A stretch of 28,933 nucleotides of DNA from JBKHDT01 sp049974825 (GTDB lineage Bacteria > Pseudomonadota > Gammaproteobacteria > Halothiobacillales > Halothiobacillaceae), in assembly GCA_049974825.1 (NCBI GenBank), contig JBNGDJ010000020.1, positions 1 through 28,933 on the forward strand, given 5' to 3'. The notes beneath the pieces are model-generated. The model had not been told where the DNA came from. It worked only from the letters and a program-made list of their open reading frames with translations, and searched no databases. The position numbers and the translations under genes are program-made. Shown piece after piece: positions 6,529 to 14,376 of this stretch; within the stretch, counting starts at the first letter, position 1, and each line of letters begins with the position of its first letter.

Positions 6529-8160
6529 TCAGTACTGCCACGGGGAGAAGCCTGATGTGATGGGGTACCGCCGGTCGCGACCGAAGGCACGGGCACTGAT
6601 TCGGACGCCCGGCGCGGCCTGGCGCCGCTTGTATTCGTTGCGCAGGATCATCCGAACGACCCGACGGACTGTTTCCTCGTCGAAGCCGGCCTCGACGATC
6701 CCGGCAATGGGGCGGTCGTGCTCCACGAACAATTCCAGGATGGCGTCCAGCTCCGGGTACGGAGGCAGCGAATCGGAATCGCGCTGATCGGCCCGCAGTT
6801 CCGCCGAGGGTTCCCGGGTGATGACCCGCTCGGGAATCACCGCGCTGCCTGCAAGCGCGTTGCGGTGTTTGGCCAGCGCGTAGACCTGGGTCTTGGGCAC
6901 GTCCTTGATCGGGGCAAAGCCCCCGGCCATGTCGCCGTAGAGCGTGGCGTAGCCGACGGCCAGCTCGGACTTGTTGCCGGTGGCCAGCAGGATCTTGCCG
7001 AACTTGTTCGACAGGGCCATGAGCAGTACCCCGCGGATCCGCGCCTGAAGGTTCTCCTCCGTGGCGTCGACCTCGGTGCCTGCGAACAGAGGATTGAGCA
7101 AGGATTCGAATGCAGCAAATGCCGGTTCGATGGGCAGGGTTTGTATGCGTACCCCAAGGCGTTCGGCCTCGAGTTCGGCGTCTTCCAGGCTCATTTGCGA
7201 GGTGTAGCGCGAGGGCATGCGTACCGCCAGGACATTTTCGGCGCCCAGCGCGTCGACCGCGAGGGCCAGGACCAAGGCCGAGTCGATTCCCCCGGACAGT
7301 CCGAGCACCGCACCCGAAAAGCCGTTCTTGGCCGCGTAGTCGCGGATGCCCGTGGTCAGCGCCTCGTAGACCGCCGCGGTGCCCTCGCGCCAGCTGGAAC
7401 TCTCGCTGCTGGCGGCAATACGCCCTTGTGCATCGACGTCGATCCAGCCGATCTGTTCGCTGAAGTCCGCCAGCCTGAGCCGGACGCCGCCCGGTTCGTG
7501 TACGAAAGAGCAGCCGTCAAAGACCAGCTCGTCCTGTCCGCCCACCAGGTTGACATAGACGACCGGCAGGCCGGTTTCCCGGACGCGGTCGGCCACCACG
7601 GCCACCCGCTCGTCGGGCTTGTCGCGATGGTAGGGCGAGGCATTGAGGTTGAGCAGGATGCGCGCCCCGGCTGAGCGGGCGATCCGGGCGGCTTCGGGCG
7701 TCCAGATGTCCTCGCAGATCGTGATCCCGAGCGGAACGCCGCGCAGATGGGCGACTACCGCGCCATCTCCGGCAGTGAAGTAGCGTTTCTCGTCGAAGAC
7801 GCCGTAGTTTGGCAGTTGCTGCTTGCGGTACCGGGCGCGCACGCGGCCGTTCTCGATCAGGATGGCGCTGTTGAACAGGCCAGCGGGCAGTTTTTCGGGT
7901 GCGCCAACAAGGACGGCGACATCCGGCAGGGCCTCGGCAATATGCCGAATGGCCCGGTCGCAGCCTTCAAGAAAGTCCTCGCGCAGCAGCAGGTCTTCGG
8001 GGGGGTAGCCGGTCAGGGTCAGTTCGGGAAAGACAACCAGGTTGGCCCCGAGCTCGTCCCGTGCACGCCGCGCCTGTTCGATGACCCGCTCGGCATTGCG
8101 TCGGCAGTCGCCAACGTGGATGTTGACCTGCGCCAGGGCGATCCGCAGACCGTTGCTCAT
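6529..8160 (-). CDS. nadE: Glutamine-dependent NAD+ synthetase
   Basis: Last step of NAD synthesis: ATP-dependent amidation of deamido-NAD using ammonia released from glutamine. The 543-residue two-domain form is seen. The nitrilase-type glutaminase (residues about 5-260) has its triad as E46 (VVFPELTLTGYPPEDLLL), K113 (YRKQQLPNYGVFDE) and C149 (ITICEDIW). The synthetase (about 270-540) has the PP-loop LSGGIDSALVLALAVDALG (S289-S294 core) followed by LLATGNKSELAVGYATLYGDM. The start is the ATG at 8160, which overlaps the sucD stop as ATGA. The frame stays open far into sucD, but that part is only the sucD shadow. The overlap implies translational coupling to sucCD. The gene ends WQY-TGA at 6529. 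Confidence 0.97.
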   Translation of the reverse strand: MSNGLRIALAQVNIHVGDCRRNAERVIEQARRARDELGANLVVFPELTLTGYPPEDLLLREDFLEGCDRAIRHIAEALPDVAVLVGAPEKLPAGLFNSAILIENGRVRARYRKQQLPNYGVFDEKRYFTAGDGAVVAHLRGVPLGITICEDIWTPEAARIARSAGARILLNLNASPYHRDKPDERVAVVADRVRETGLPVVYVNLVGGQDELVFDGCSFVHEPGGVRLRLADFSEQIGWIDVDAQGRIAASSESSSWREGTAAVYEALTTGIRDYAAKNGFSGAVLGLSGGIDSALVLALAVDALGAENVLAVRMPSRYTSQMSLEDAELEAERLGVRIQTLPIEPAFAAFESLLNPLFAGTEVDATEENLQARIRGVLLMALSNKFGKILLATGNKSELAVGYATLYGDMAGGFAPIKDVPKTQVYALAKHRNALAGSAVIPERVITREPSAELRADQRDSDSLPPYPELDAILELFVEHDRPIAGIVEAGFDEETVRRVVRMILRNEYKRRQAAPGVRISARAFGRDRRYPITSGFSPWQY

Positions 8161-9041
8161 CGATCGCCGTCCAGAATGGCCCGCATGCGCTCTCCCATCT
8201 CGGCAGGCGAGCGCACCGTGTGGACACCGGCGGCTTCCAGGGCCGAATACTTTTCTTCCGCGGTGCCCTGGCCGCCGGCGATAATGGCCCCGGCATGGCC
8301 CATGCGCTTGCCCGCAGGAGCGGTTGCCCCGGCAATGTAGCCGACCACCGGCTTGGTGACCTGTTCGCGGATGTACTCGGCGGCAGCCTGCTCGGCATGG
8401 CCCCCGATCTCGCCCACCAGGATCATGCCGTCGGTATCGGGGTCGGCCTCGAACAGGGCCAGGCAGTCGACGAAATCCATGCCGTGGATCGGGTCGCCAC
8501 CGATGCCCACGCAGCTGCTCTGGCCGAGTCCGGCGCGGGTGGTCTGGTGCACGGCCTCGTAGGTCAGGGTGCCGGAGCGCGAGACGATCCCGATGCGCCC
8601 TGGCTGGTGGATGTGTCCGGGCATGATGCCGATCTTGCACTCGCCCGGCGTGATCAGCCCGGGACAGTTGGGGCCGACAAGTCGCGCATCGGGGTAGTCG
8701 CTGTCCAGGACGGCCTTGACGCGGGCCATGTCGAGCACCGGGATGCCCTCGGTAATGCAGGCGATTACCCGGATGCCGGCATCGGCAGCCTCAAGAATGG
8801 CATCGGCCGCAAACGGGGCCGGGACGTAGATCATGGTGGCCTCCGCCCCGGTCTCGTCCACGGCGGCCTGCACCGTATCGAAAACGGGCAGGCCCAGGTG
8901 GGTCTGGCCGCCCTTGCCGGGCGTGACGCCGCCAACCATCCGCGTGCCGTAGGCAAGGGCCTGTTCGGAGTGGAAGGTTCCCTGCTTGCCGGTAAAGCCC
9001 TGGCAGATGACTCGGGTGTGCTTGTCGATCAGGATGCTCAT
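8157..9041 (-). CDS. sucD: Succinate-CoA ligase (ADP/GDP-forming) subunit alpha
   Basis: TCA cycle: with SucC interconverts succinyl-CoA and succinate plus NTP through a phosphohistidine. The 294-residue protein shows the CoA-binding N-terminus (DKHTRVICQGFTGKQGTFHS, GTRMVGGVTPGKGG), VGPNCPGLITPGECKIGIMP, IGIVSRSGTLTYEA, and the active His loop VGEIGGHAEQAAAEYI. The start ATG at 9041 is 17 bp after the sucC stop, and the stop overlaps the nadE start by ATGA. Length and motifs are normal. Confidence 0.97.
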   Translation of the reverse strand: MSILIDKHTRVICQGFTGKQGTFHSEQALAYGTRMVGGVTPGKGGQTHLGLPVFDTVQAAVDETGAEATMIYVPAPFAADAILEAADAGIRVIACITEGIPVLDMARVKAVLDSDYPDARLVGPNCPGLITPGECKIGIMPGHIHQPGRIGIVSRSGTLTYEAVHQTTRAGLGQSSCVGIGGDPIHGMDFVDCLALFEADPDTDGMILVGEIGGHAEQAAAEYIREQVTKPVVGYIAGATAPAGKRMGHAGAIIAGGQGTAEEKYSALEAAGVHTVRSPAEMGERMRAILDGDR

Positions 9042-9058
9042 CGTGGTTCCGTTCGCGT

Positions 9059-10237
9059 TCAGGGGCGACCGGCGCGGGCGACGGCCTCGCGTGCGGCCAG
9101 GGCCAGATCGGTCTGGGGCAGGAGGTTGAGGCCGGAGGCGGCCAGCATCTCGCGGCCGCGTTCGGCATTGGTGCCTTCCAGTCTGACCACGGTCGGGACA
9201 CTCAACTGCACCTCCCGGGCCGCCTCGATAATGCCCTCGGCAATCAGGTCGCAGCGGACGATTCCGCCGAAGATGTTCACCAGGATCGCCGCCACCTTGT
9301 CGTCGGAGAGGATCAGCTTGAAGGCTTCGGCCACCTTGGCCGCGGTGGTGCCGCCGCCGACATCAAGAAAATTGGCGGGCGCGCGGCCTTCAAGCTTGAT
9401 CAGGTCCATGGTGGCCATGGCGAGCCCTGCGCCATTGACCATGCAGGCGATGTTGCCGTCGAGCGAAACATAGTTCAGGCCGTGCTCCGCGGCAGCCCGT
9501 TCCCGCTCGTCTTCCTGGGCGGGGTCACGCAGTGCCTGCATGGCACCTTGTCGGTAGGCGGCATTGTCGTCCAGGGCCAGCTTGGCATCCAGCGCGACCA
9601 GGCGACCCTCGTCCGTGACGACCAGGGGATTGATTTCCACCAGGGCCGCGTCCCGATCGACAAACAGGCGATATAAAGCGGTCAGCAGCTTGACGAACTG
9701 GCCCACCAGTGCGGCTTCCAGGCCCAGCTGGAATCCCAGGGCCCGGGCCTGGTAGGGCATCAGTCCGGTGGCCGGGTGAATCTCGATTCGAAACAGCTTT
9801 TCGGGGCTTTGCTCGGCGACTTGCTCAATCTCCATGCCCCCCTCGGTGGAGGCCATGACAGCGACCCGTTCGTTCTGCCGGTCAACGGTGATCGCCAGGT
9901 AGAGTTCGCGGGCGATGGCGGTGGCACCTTCAACCAGCACGGCCTGGACCGGCAGGCCCTGCGGGCCGGTCTGATGGGTGACCAGTCGGCTGCCCAGCAA
10001 CGCGTGAATGGCCTCGATGGTTGCCGCATCATCTTCGACCAGGCGAACCCCGCCGGCCTTGCCGCGTGCGCCGGAGTGAACCTGGGCCTTGACCACCCGT
10101 TTTGGCCCCGCCACCTGCTGCAGGACGCGTTGCAGGCTGTCGTTGTTGAGTATCTCTGCGGTCACCAGAGCGGAAGGGGGGACGGGGATGCCGACTTCGG
10201 CAAAAAGTGTCTTGGCTTGATGTTCGTGAAGGTTCAT
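9059..10237 (-). CDS. sucC: Succinate-CoA ligase subunit beta
   Basis: ATP-grasp nucleotide-binding subunit of succinyl-CoA synthetase, partner of the downstream sucD product. The 392-residue protein begins MNLHEHQAKTLFAEVGIPVP and has KAQVHSGARGKAGGV, STEGGMEIEQVAE, the Mg/nucleotide region VEINPLVVTDEGRLVALDAK, NGAGLAMATMD and NIFGGIVRCDLIAEGI. The frame is open upstream to 10468, but the family N-terminus fixes the ATG at 10237. It is the first gene of the sucC-sucD-nadE group and diverges from the sensor gene at 10564. The Shine-Dalgarno is weak. Confidence 0.97.
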   Translation of the reverse strand: MNLHEHQAKTLFAEVGIPVPPSALVTAEILNNDSLQRVLQQVAGPKRVVKAQVHSGARGKAGGVRLVEDDAATIEAIHALLGSRLVTHQTGPQGLPVQAVLVEGATAIARELYLAITVDRQNERVAVMASTEGGMEIEQVAEQSPEKLFRIEIHPATGLMPYQARALGFQLGLEAALVGQFVKLLTALYRLFVDRDAALVEINPLVVTDEGRLVALDAKLALDDNAAYRQGAMQALRDPAQEDERERAAAEHGLNYVSLDGNIACMVNGAGLAMATMDLIKLEGRAPANFLDVGGGTTAAKVAEAFKLILSDDKVAAILVNIFGGIVRCDLIAEGIIEAAREVQLSVPTVVRLEGTNAERGREMLAASGLNLLPQTDLALAAREAVARAGRP

Positions 10238-10563
10238 CAGATTCTGCAAATGGTGGAATCGGGCGCGGTCTTCAGCGTGTACTATAACCGCAGCGTAGCA
10301 TTTCATTTTCGCCGAAGGGCGCACTGTTTTCCAGACACGGGCCCGAATCGCCCGGTTGTTGAGTGGAAATGGCCAGACAGCCGCCAGCCTGGCTGCCGTG
10401 CGCTGAGGACTTTGCAATCTTCTTCGTCGAGTTGGCGCACAATGCCATTCTTGGTGTTTGTGCGGCAAGGCAGGGGTGGAGAAGCCCTGGTCGATGCCCT
10501 GCGCGAGAAGGTCTGCATTCGTGCAGAGATTCCCTTTGAAGCCCCTGGAGGTTCTTGAGGTAG
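10238..10563. other. Divergent intergenic region between sucC and the diguanylate cyclase gene
   Basis: About 326 bp that must hold promoters for both neighbours. I cannot assign a convincing -35/-10 pair on either strand. The best -10-like string for sucC is TATAGT, read on the minus strand around 10280, without a good -35. Near the right end lies a copy of the 28-bp palindromic repeat (10506-10533), so transcripts starting upstream of it would carry that hairpin. Short open frames here look like chance. Confidence 0.5.
10506..10533. repeat. 28-bp palindromic element, diverged copy
   Basis: Read on the + strand it matches the inverted sequence of the 5516-5543 element at 25 of 28 positions, with stem TCTGCA (10512-10517), loop TTCG and TGCAGA (10522-10527), ending GATTCC. 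The flanks (CGCG and CTTT) are not a direct repeat, so the target duplication, if any, has decayed. It lies 30 bp upstream of the ATG at 10564. Confidence 0.7.
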
Positions 10564-12963
10564 ATGCCGAAGGTCATGGTCTCTCTGTTCTCTGCCAGCA
10601 ATTTTGCGGGTTTGTCGCCATGGGATGTGCTGGTCCGGGTGATCTCCGGCCTTCTGTGCCTGGTGATGCTGAGCTTTGCGGGGTCGACTTCGGCTGCGGC
10701 ACTGGGCGAGGTGACGCTTCAGCTCAAGTGGCAGCACCAGGCCCAGTTCGCTGGCTACTATGTCGCGCTGGAAAAAGGCTTTTTCGAGGAGGAAGGGCTG
10801 TCCGTGCGGCTGCGCCCGCGCGATTTTTCGCGCAGTCCCCTGCGCCAGGTGCTGGCCGGCGAAGCCGAATACGGCGTGGGTGATGCGGCCATCCTGCCGC
10901 ACGTTGGCAGGGAAGATGGCCTGCACATTGTCGCACCGATATTCCAGCATTCGCCCAACGTGCTGGTCACTCGGGCCGGGGCAGGCATCCGCAGCCCGGC
11001 CGACCTGGTCGGCAAGCGGGTGGCTTTCTACGAGTTCGACTCCGATGGGTTTCCTGTCCTGTCCATGCTGGCCGAGTATGGTGTGCTGGACGACGGACTG
11101 GTGCGCATGCCGTATGGACATGACCTGGATGCGCTGATTCGCGGCGAGGTGGACGCCGCGCCGGCCTACGGAAGCAACGAGCTGGTTCAGGCCGCCCGGG
11201 CGGGCTTTGAAACTCATGCCCTGCGGCCGGCCAGTTTCGGGGTTGATCTTTACGGGGACATGCTGTTTACCACGATGCGCGAGCAGCGCGCCAACCCAAA
11301 GAGGGTGGCTGCCATGCGTCGCGCGGTTCTCAAGGGCTGGGATTATGCGCTGACTCACCCGGAGGAGATCGCGCGCCTGATACACGAAAAATACCGTCCC
11401 GATCGGGACGTGGCCTCCCTGCTGGCCGAGGTCGAGGCACTGCGTCCCTATGTTGACCGGGAACGCATCCCGCTGGGCACGCTGGACCGTGGGCGAATCG
11501 AGTACATGAACCGGCTGTTTGCGCGGCACGGCCTGGCTGCACCCGGGCAGGCCTTTTCGGAGCAGGTGGACCGCGCCTCGGGCGGTCGCCTGGAGCTGAC
11601 CGCCGAGGAGCGCCGCTTCCTGGAGGAGCATCCGGTGATCCGGGTGGCGATTGACAACTACTGGGAGCCGATTGAGTTCGTCGACGAGCAGGGCAACTAC
11701 GCGGGCATGGCGGCAGACTACATGGCGCTGCTGTCGGAAAAGCTCGGGGTGACTTTTGTCGTGAGCAAGGGGGTGTCCTGGAGTGATGCCAGCGACATGC
11801 TGCGGCGGCGGGAGCTGGACATGTTCAGCTGCGCGGCGCGCACACCCGAGCGGGAGCGCTATGCGATGTTCACCGCGCCTTACATCCGGTCGCCCATGGT
11901 GGTCGTGACCCGGGACGACCAGCCGTTCATTCCCGACCTGGACGAGCTGGCCGGTCTGCGGGTCGGCACGCCGGATGGTTACGCGTCGGAAGAATACATG
12001 GCGCTTCACCACCCCTCGGTGCCGCTGGTGACGGTGGAGTCCGTACGCGAAGGGCTTCGGGCCGTTGCCGCCGGTGAGCTGGATGCCTTTATCGACAACC
12101 TTGCTGTCGTGTCCCATCACATCGAGCGTGAGGGCCTGGGCAGCCTCAAGATCTCCGGTCAGACACAGCTGAGCTTCGACCTGGCCATGGGGGTCCGGAG
12201 CGACTGGCCGATGCTCCGGAACATTCTTCAGAAAGCCCTGGACTCGATCAGCGACGAGCAGCGCACCGAGATATTCAATCGCTGGGTCAGGATCAATTAC
12301 GAGCGGCAGATCGACTACCAGGCCCTGCTTCCCTGGGTCTTCGGCGGCCTGGTCATGTTTTTGCTGACGCTGGCCTACAGTCTGCGCCTGCGGGGGCTCA
12401 ATCGCCAGGTCGGTACAATCAATCGGGAACTGGTTGCGCAGCGGCAGGCCCTGCATGAGAAGAACGAGCAGCTGCGCCGGCTTTCACACACCGATCAGCT
12501 CACCGGTCTGTTCAACCGCCGCTCGCTCGATCAGGCGCTGGCGCGGGAAGTGGCCGATGCCGGCCGCAAGGAAGGCGCATTCTCCATCGTCCTGTTCGAC
12601 CTCGATGAATTCAAGCAGGTCAACGACCTGTACGGCCACCAGGCCGGGGATGAGGTGCTGGTCGAATGTGGACGGCGCGTGTCGGGCCTGCTGGGGCCGG
12701 GGCAGGTGCTTGGCCGCTGGGGAGGAGAGGAGTTCATGGTCCTGTGTCCGGGCATGGACAGTGCAGTGGCCTTCGACTGGGCCGAAAGACTTCGGTGGTT
12801 GATAGCTGCCGAGGCCTTCCCGGGGCAGATTGCGCAAACGGTCAGTGTCGGAGTGGCCGGTTACGCCGCGGGACTGTCGGTGGATGACCTGATTCGCCGT
12901 GCGGATGCTGCGCTCTACCAGGCCAAGGAGCAGGGGCGAAATCGCGTGGTGTCCGCGGACTGA
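10564..12963 (+). CDS. Diguanylate cyclase with two periplasmic solute-binding domains (NMT1-like, SBP_bac_3, GGDEF)
   Basis: A 799-residue sensor that should make cyclic di-GMP in response to periplasmic ligands. Order: signal peptide to about residue 46 (LLCLVMLSFAGSTSAAA); an NMT1/THI5-like substrate-binding module at about 50-270 (LQLKWQHQAQFAGYYVALEKG); a family 3 amino-acid-type binding module at about 357-578 (IRVAIDNYWEPIEFVDEQGN); a transmembrane helix at about 588-606; a short coiled coil (NRELVAQRQALHEKNEQLRR); and GGDEF at about 640-795 (SHTDQLTGLFNRR, LFDLDEFKQVND). The active site GGEEF (720-724) is intact, so cyclase activity is expected. The usual inhibitory RxxD four residues earlier is replaced by GPGQ, so product inhibition is probably absent. 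The ATG at 10564 has GAGGT just upstream. The ligands are unknown. Confidence 0.92.
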   Translation: MPKVMVSLFSASNFAGLSPWDVLVRVISGLLCLVMLSFAGSTSAAALGEVTLQLKWQHQAQFAGYYVALEKGFFEEEGLSVRLRPRDFSRSPLRQVLAGEAEYGVGDAAILPHVGREDGLHIVAPIFQHSPNVLVTRAGAGIRSPADLVGKRVAFYEFDSDGFPVLSMLAEYGVLDDGLVRMPYGHDLDALIRGEVDAAPAYGSNELVQAARAGFETHALRPASFGVDLYGDMLFTTMREQRANPKRVAAMRRAVLKGWDYALTHPEEIARLIHEKYRPDRDVASLLAEVEALRPYVDRERIPLGTLDRGRIEYMNRLFARHGLAAPGQAFSEQVDRASGGRLELTAEERRFLEEHPVIRVAIDNYWEPIEFVDEQGNYAGMAADYMALLSEKLGVTFVVSKGVSWSDASDMLRRRELDMFSCAARTPERERYAMFTAPYIRSPMVVVTRDDQPFIPDLDELAGLRVGTPDGYASEEYMALHHPSVPLVTVESVREGLRAVAAGELDAFIDNLAVVSHHIEREGLGSLKISGQTQLSFDLAMGVRSDWPMLRNILQKALDSISDEQRTEIFNRWVRINYERQIDYQALLPWVFGGLVMFLLTLAYSLRLRGLNRQVGTINRELVAQRQALHEKNEQLRRLSHTDQLTGLFNRRSLDQALAREVADAGRKEGAFSIVLFDLDEFKQVNDLYGHQAGDEVLVECGRRVSGLLGPGQVLGRWGGEEFMVLCPGMDSAVAFDWAERLRWLIAAEAFPGQIAQTVSVGVAGYAAGLSVDDLIRRADAALYQAKEQGRNRVVSAD

Positions 12964-13059
12964 ACGAGCGATCCGGCCACCAGGCACGGACAAGGCGTCG
13001 TTTGCCGGGTGGTCGGTTGCCGCCTTGCTGCCGGTTTGACGTCGCCCCGCGGCACCAAC

Positions 13060-13085
13060 AAAAAAACCCGGCTCAAGCCGGGTTT
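13060..13085 (-). terminator. Rho-independent terminator of the tkt-gap-pgk-pyk-fba operon
   Basis: Read on the minus strand, stem AAACCCGGC, loop TTGA and GCCGGGTTT run into a stretch of seven T (13066-13060), 43 nt after the fba stop. On the + strand the stem is not followed by a T-run, so it mainly serves fba. Confidence 0.9.
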
Positions 13086-13128
13086 GTGCGCCTTGAGCCG
13101 GGCGGGTCGCCCGGCACAGACAGACCGA

Positions 13129-14193
13129 TCAGTTGACCTTCTGGTCCAGTTCGCCGGAGGCGTAGCGCTTGTACATGTCTTCCAGGGAGATCGGCTTGAT
13201 CTTGCTGGCGTGGCCGGCACAGCCGAACGCCTCGAAGCGCGCCTTGCAGATTTCCTTCATGGCTTCGGTAGAGGCCTTCAGGAACTTGCGCGGATCGAAG
13301 TTGGACGGGTTGTCGTGCAGGTGCTTGCGCACAGCGCCGGTGGAAGCCATGCGCAGGTCGGTATCGATGTTGACCTTGCGGACGCCGTGCTTGATGCCTT
13401 CGACGATTTCCTCAACCGGCACACCGTAGGTCTGCCCCATGTCGCCGCCGTAGTTGTTGATGATTTCCAGCCACTCTTCCGGTACGGAGGAGGAGCCGTG
13501 CATGACCAGGTGCACGCCCGGGATGCGCTCGTGGATTTCCTTGACGCGGTCAATCCGGAGCACCTTGCCAGTCGGCTTCTGGGTGAACTTGTAGGCGCCG
13601 TGGGAGGTGCCGATGGCAATGGCCAGGGCGTCGACGTTGGTCTTCTTCACGAAGTCGGCTGCCTCGTCCGGATCGGTCAGCAGCTTGTCCATGTCGAGCT
13701 TGTCGTCGGAACCGTGGCCGTCTTCCTCGCCCATCATGCCGGTTTCCAGCGAGCCGAGGCAGCCCAGTTCGCCTTCAACGGAAACACCACCGGCGTGGGC
13801 CATTTCGGCCACCTGCGCGGTCACGTCCACGTTGTACTCGTAGGTGGACGGGGTCTTCATGTCGGGCATCAGGGAGCCGTCCATCATGACGGAGCTGAAG
13901 CCAGACTGGATGGCGCGCAGGCAGACGCCCGGATCCGCGCCGTGGTCCTGGTGCATGACCACCGGGATGTGCGGGTAGGCCTCGTTGGCCGCAGAGATCA
14001 GGTGGCGCAGGAAGGGCTCGCCCGCGTACTTGCGCGCCCCGGCGGAACCCTGAAGGATTACCGGGCTGTCGCACTCGTCCGCCGCCTGCATGATGGCGTG
14101 AACCTGCTCCATGTTGTTGACGTTGAACGCCGGCATGCCGAAGCTGTGCTCGGCCGCGTAGTCCATAAGCTGGCGAAGAGATACAAGCGCCAT
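13129..14193 (-). CDS. fba: Class II fructose-bisphosphate aldolase (Calvin-cycle subtype)
   Basis: Zn-dependent cleavage of fructose 1,6-bisphosphate (and of sedoheptulose bisphosphate in some relatives). The 354-residue protein has VSLRQLMDYAAEHSFGMPAFNVNN at its start, the catalytic Asp and Zn His in MHQDHG (H81, D83, H84), the SVEGELGCLG block, the second Zn His in GTSHGAYKF, and the phosphate loops VMHGSSSVPEEW and KVNIDTDLRMA. The C-terminal extension ending ISLEDMYKRYASGELDQ fits the CbbA-like subtype. The ATG at 14193 has AGGAGA upstream. It is the last cistron of the operon, with a terminator 43 nt after its stop. Subtype naming does not prove CO2 fixation: no RuBisCO or phosphoribulokinase is in the window. 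Confidence 0.97.
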   Translation of the reverse strand: MALVSLRQLMDYAAEHSFGMPAFNVNNMEQVHAIMQAADECDSPVILQGSAGARKYAGEPFLRHLISAANEAYPHIPVVMHQDHGADPGVCLRAIQSGFSSVMMDGSLMPDMKTPSTYEYNVDVTAQVAEMAHAGGVSVEGELGCLGSLETGMMGEEDGHGSDDKLDMDKLLTDPDEAADFVKKTNVDALAIAIGTSHGAYKFTQKPTGKVLRIDRVKEIHERIPGVHLVMHGSSSVPEEWLEIINNYGGDMGQTYGVPVEEIVEGIKHGVRKVNIDTDLRMASTGAVRKHLHDNPSNFDPRKFLKASTEAMKEICKARFEAFGCAGHASKIKPISLEDMYKRYASGELDQKVN

Positions 14194-14234
14194 GGTCTAG
14201 TCTCCTGTTTTTGCGGATTGCTGAAAAAGGTCGT

Positions 14235-14274
14235 CCCGCCTGGGCGGGGCCGCGACCGGTGCGATGCCGGTCGC
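14235..14274 (-). other. Paired GC hairpins in the fba leader
   Basis: Two adjacent perfect inverted repeats, CCCGCC/GGCGGG (14235-14248) and GCGACCGG/CCGGTCGC (14252-14274), lie between pyk and fba, about 40-80 nt before the fba ATG. Neither is followed by a T-run. They could stabilise the processed fba mRNA. Confidence 0.5.
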
Positions 14275-14334
14275 CTGAAAACCTCGGAATTTCCCGAGTG
14301 TACTGGAAAACCTGTGAAAAGGAACCTTGCCCGC

Positions 14335-14370
14335 CTGGGGAATCCCTGCATGATTGCAGAGGTTCCCTGG
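14335..14370. repeat. 28-bp palindromic element with CTGG target duplication
   Basis: The body at 14339-14366 (GGAATCCCTGCA, TGAT, TGCAGAGGTTCC) has the same length and plan as 5516-5543. It is flanked on both sides by CTGG (14335-14338 and 14367-14370), as expected for a 4-bp target duplication. It lies 10 nt after the pyk stop, inside the operon, and supplies the post-pyk hairpin. Confidence 0.72.
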
Positions 14371-14376
14371 ATGCGT

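Noticed and set aside
10303..12456. A 717-codon open frame on the - strand opposite the diguanylate cyclase gene
   Set aside because: It mirrors a real coding frame with clear domains. The translation is low in recognisable motifs, and there is no ribosome site.
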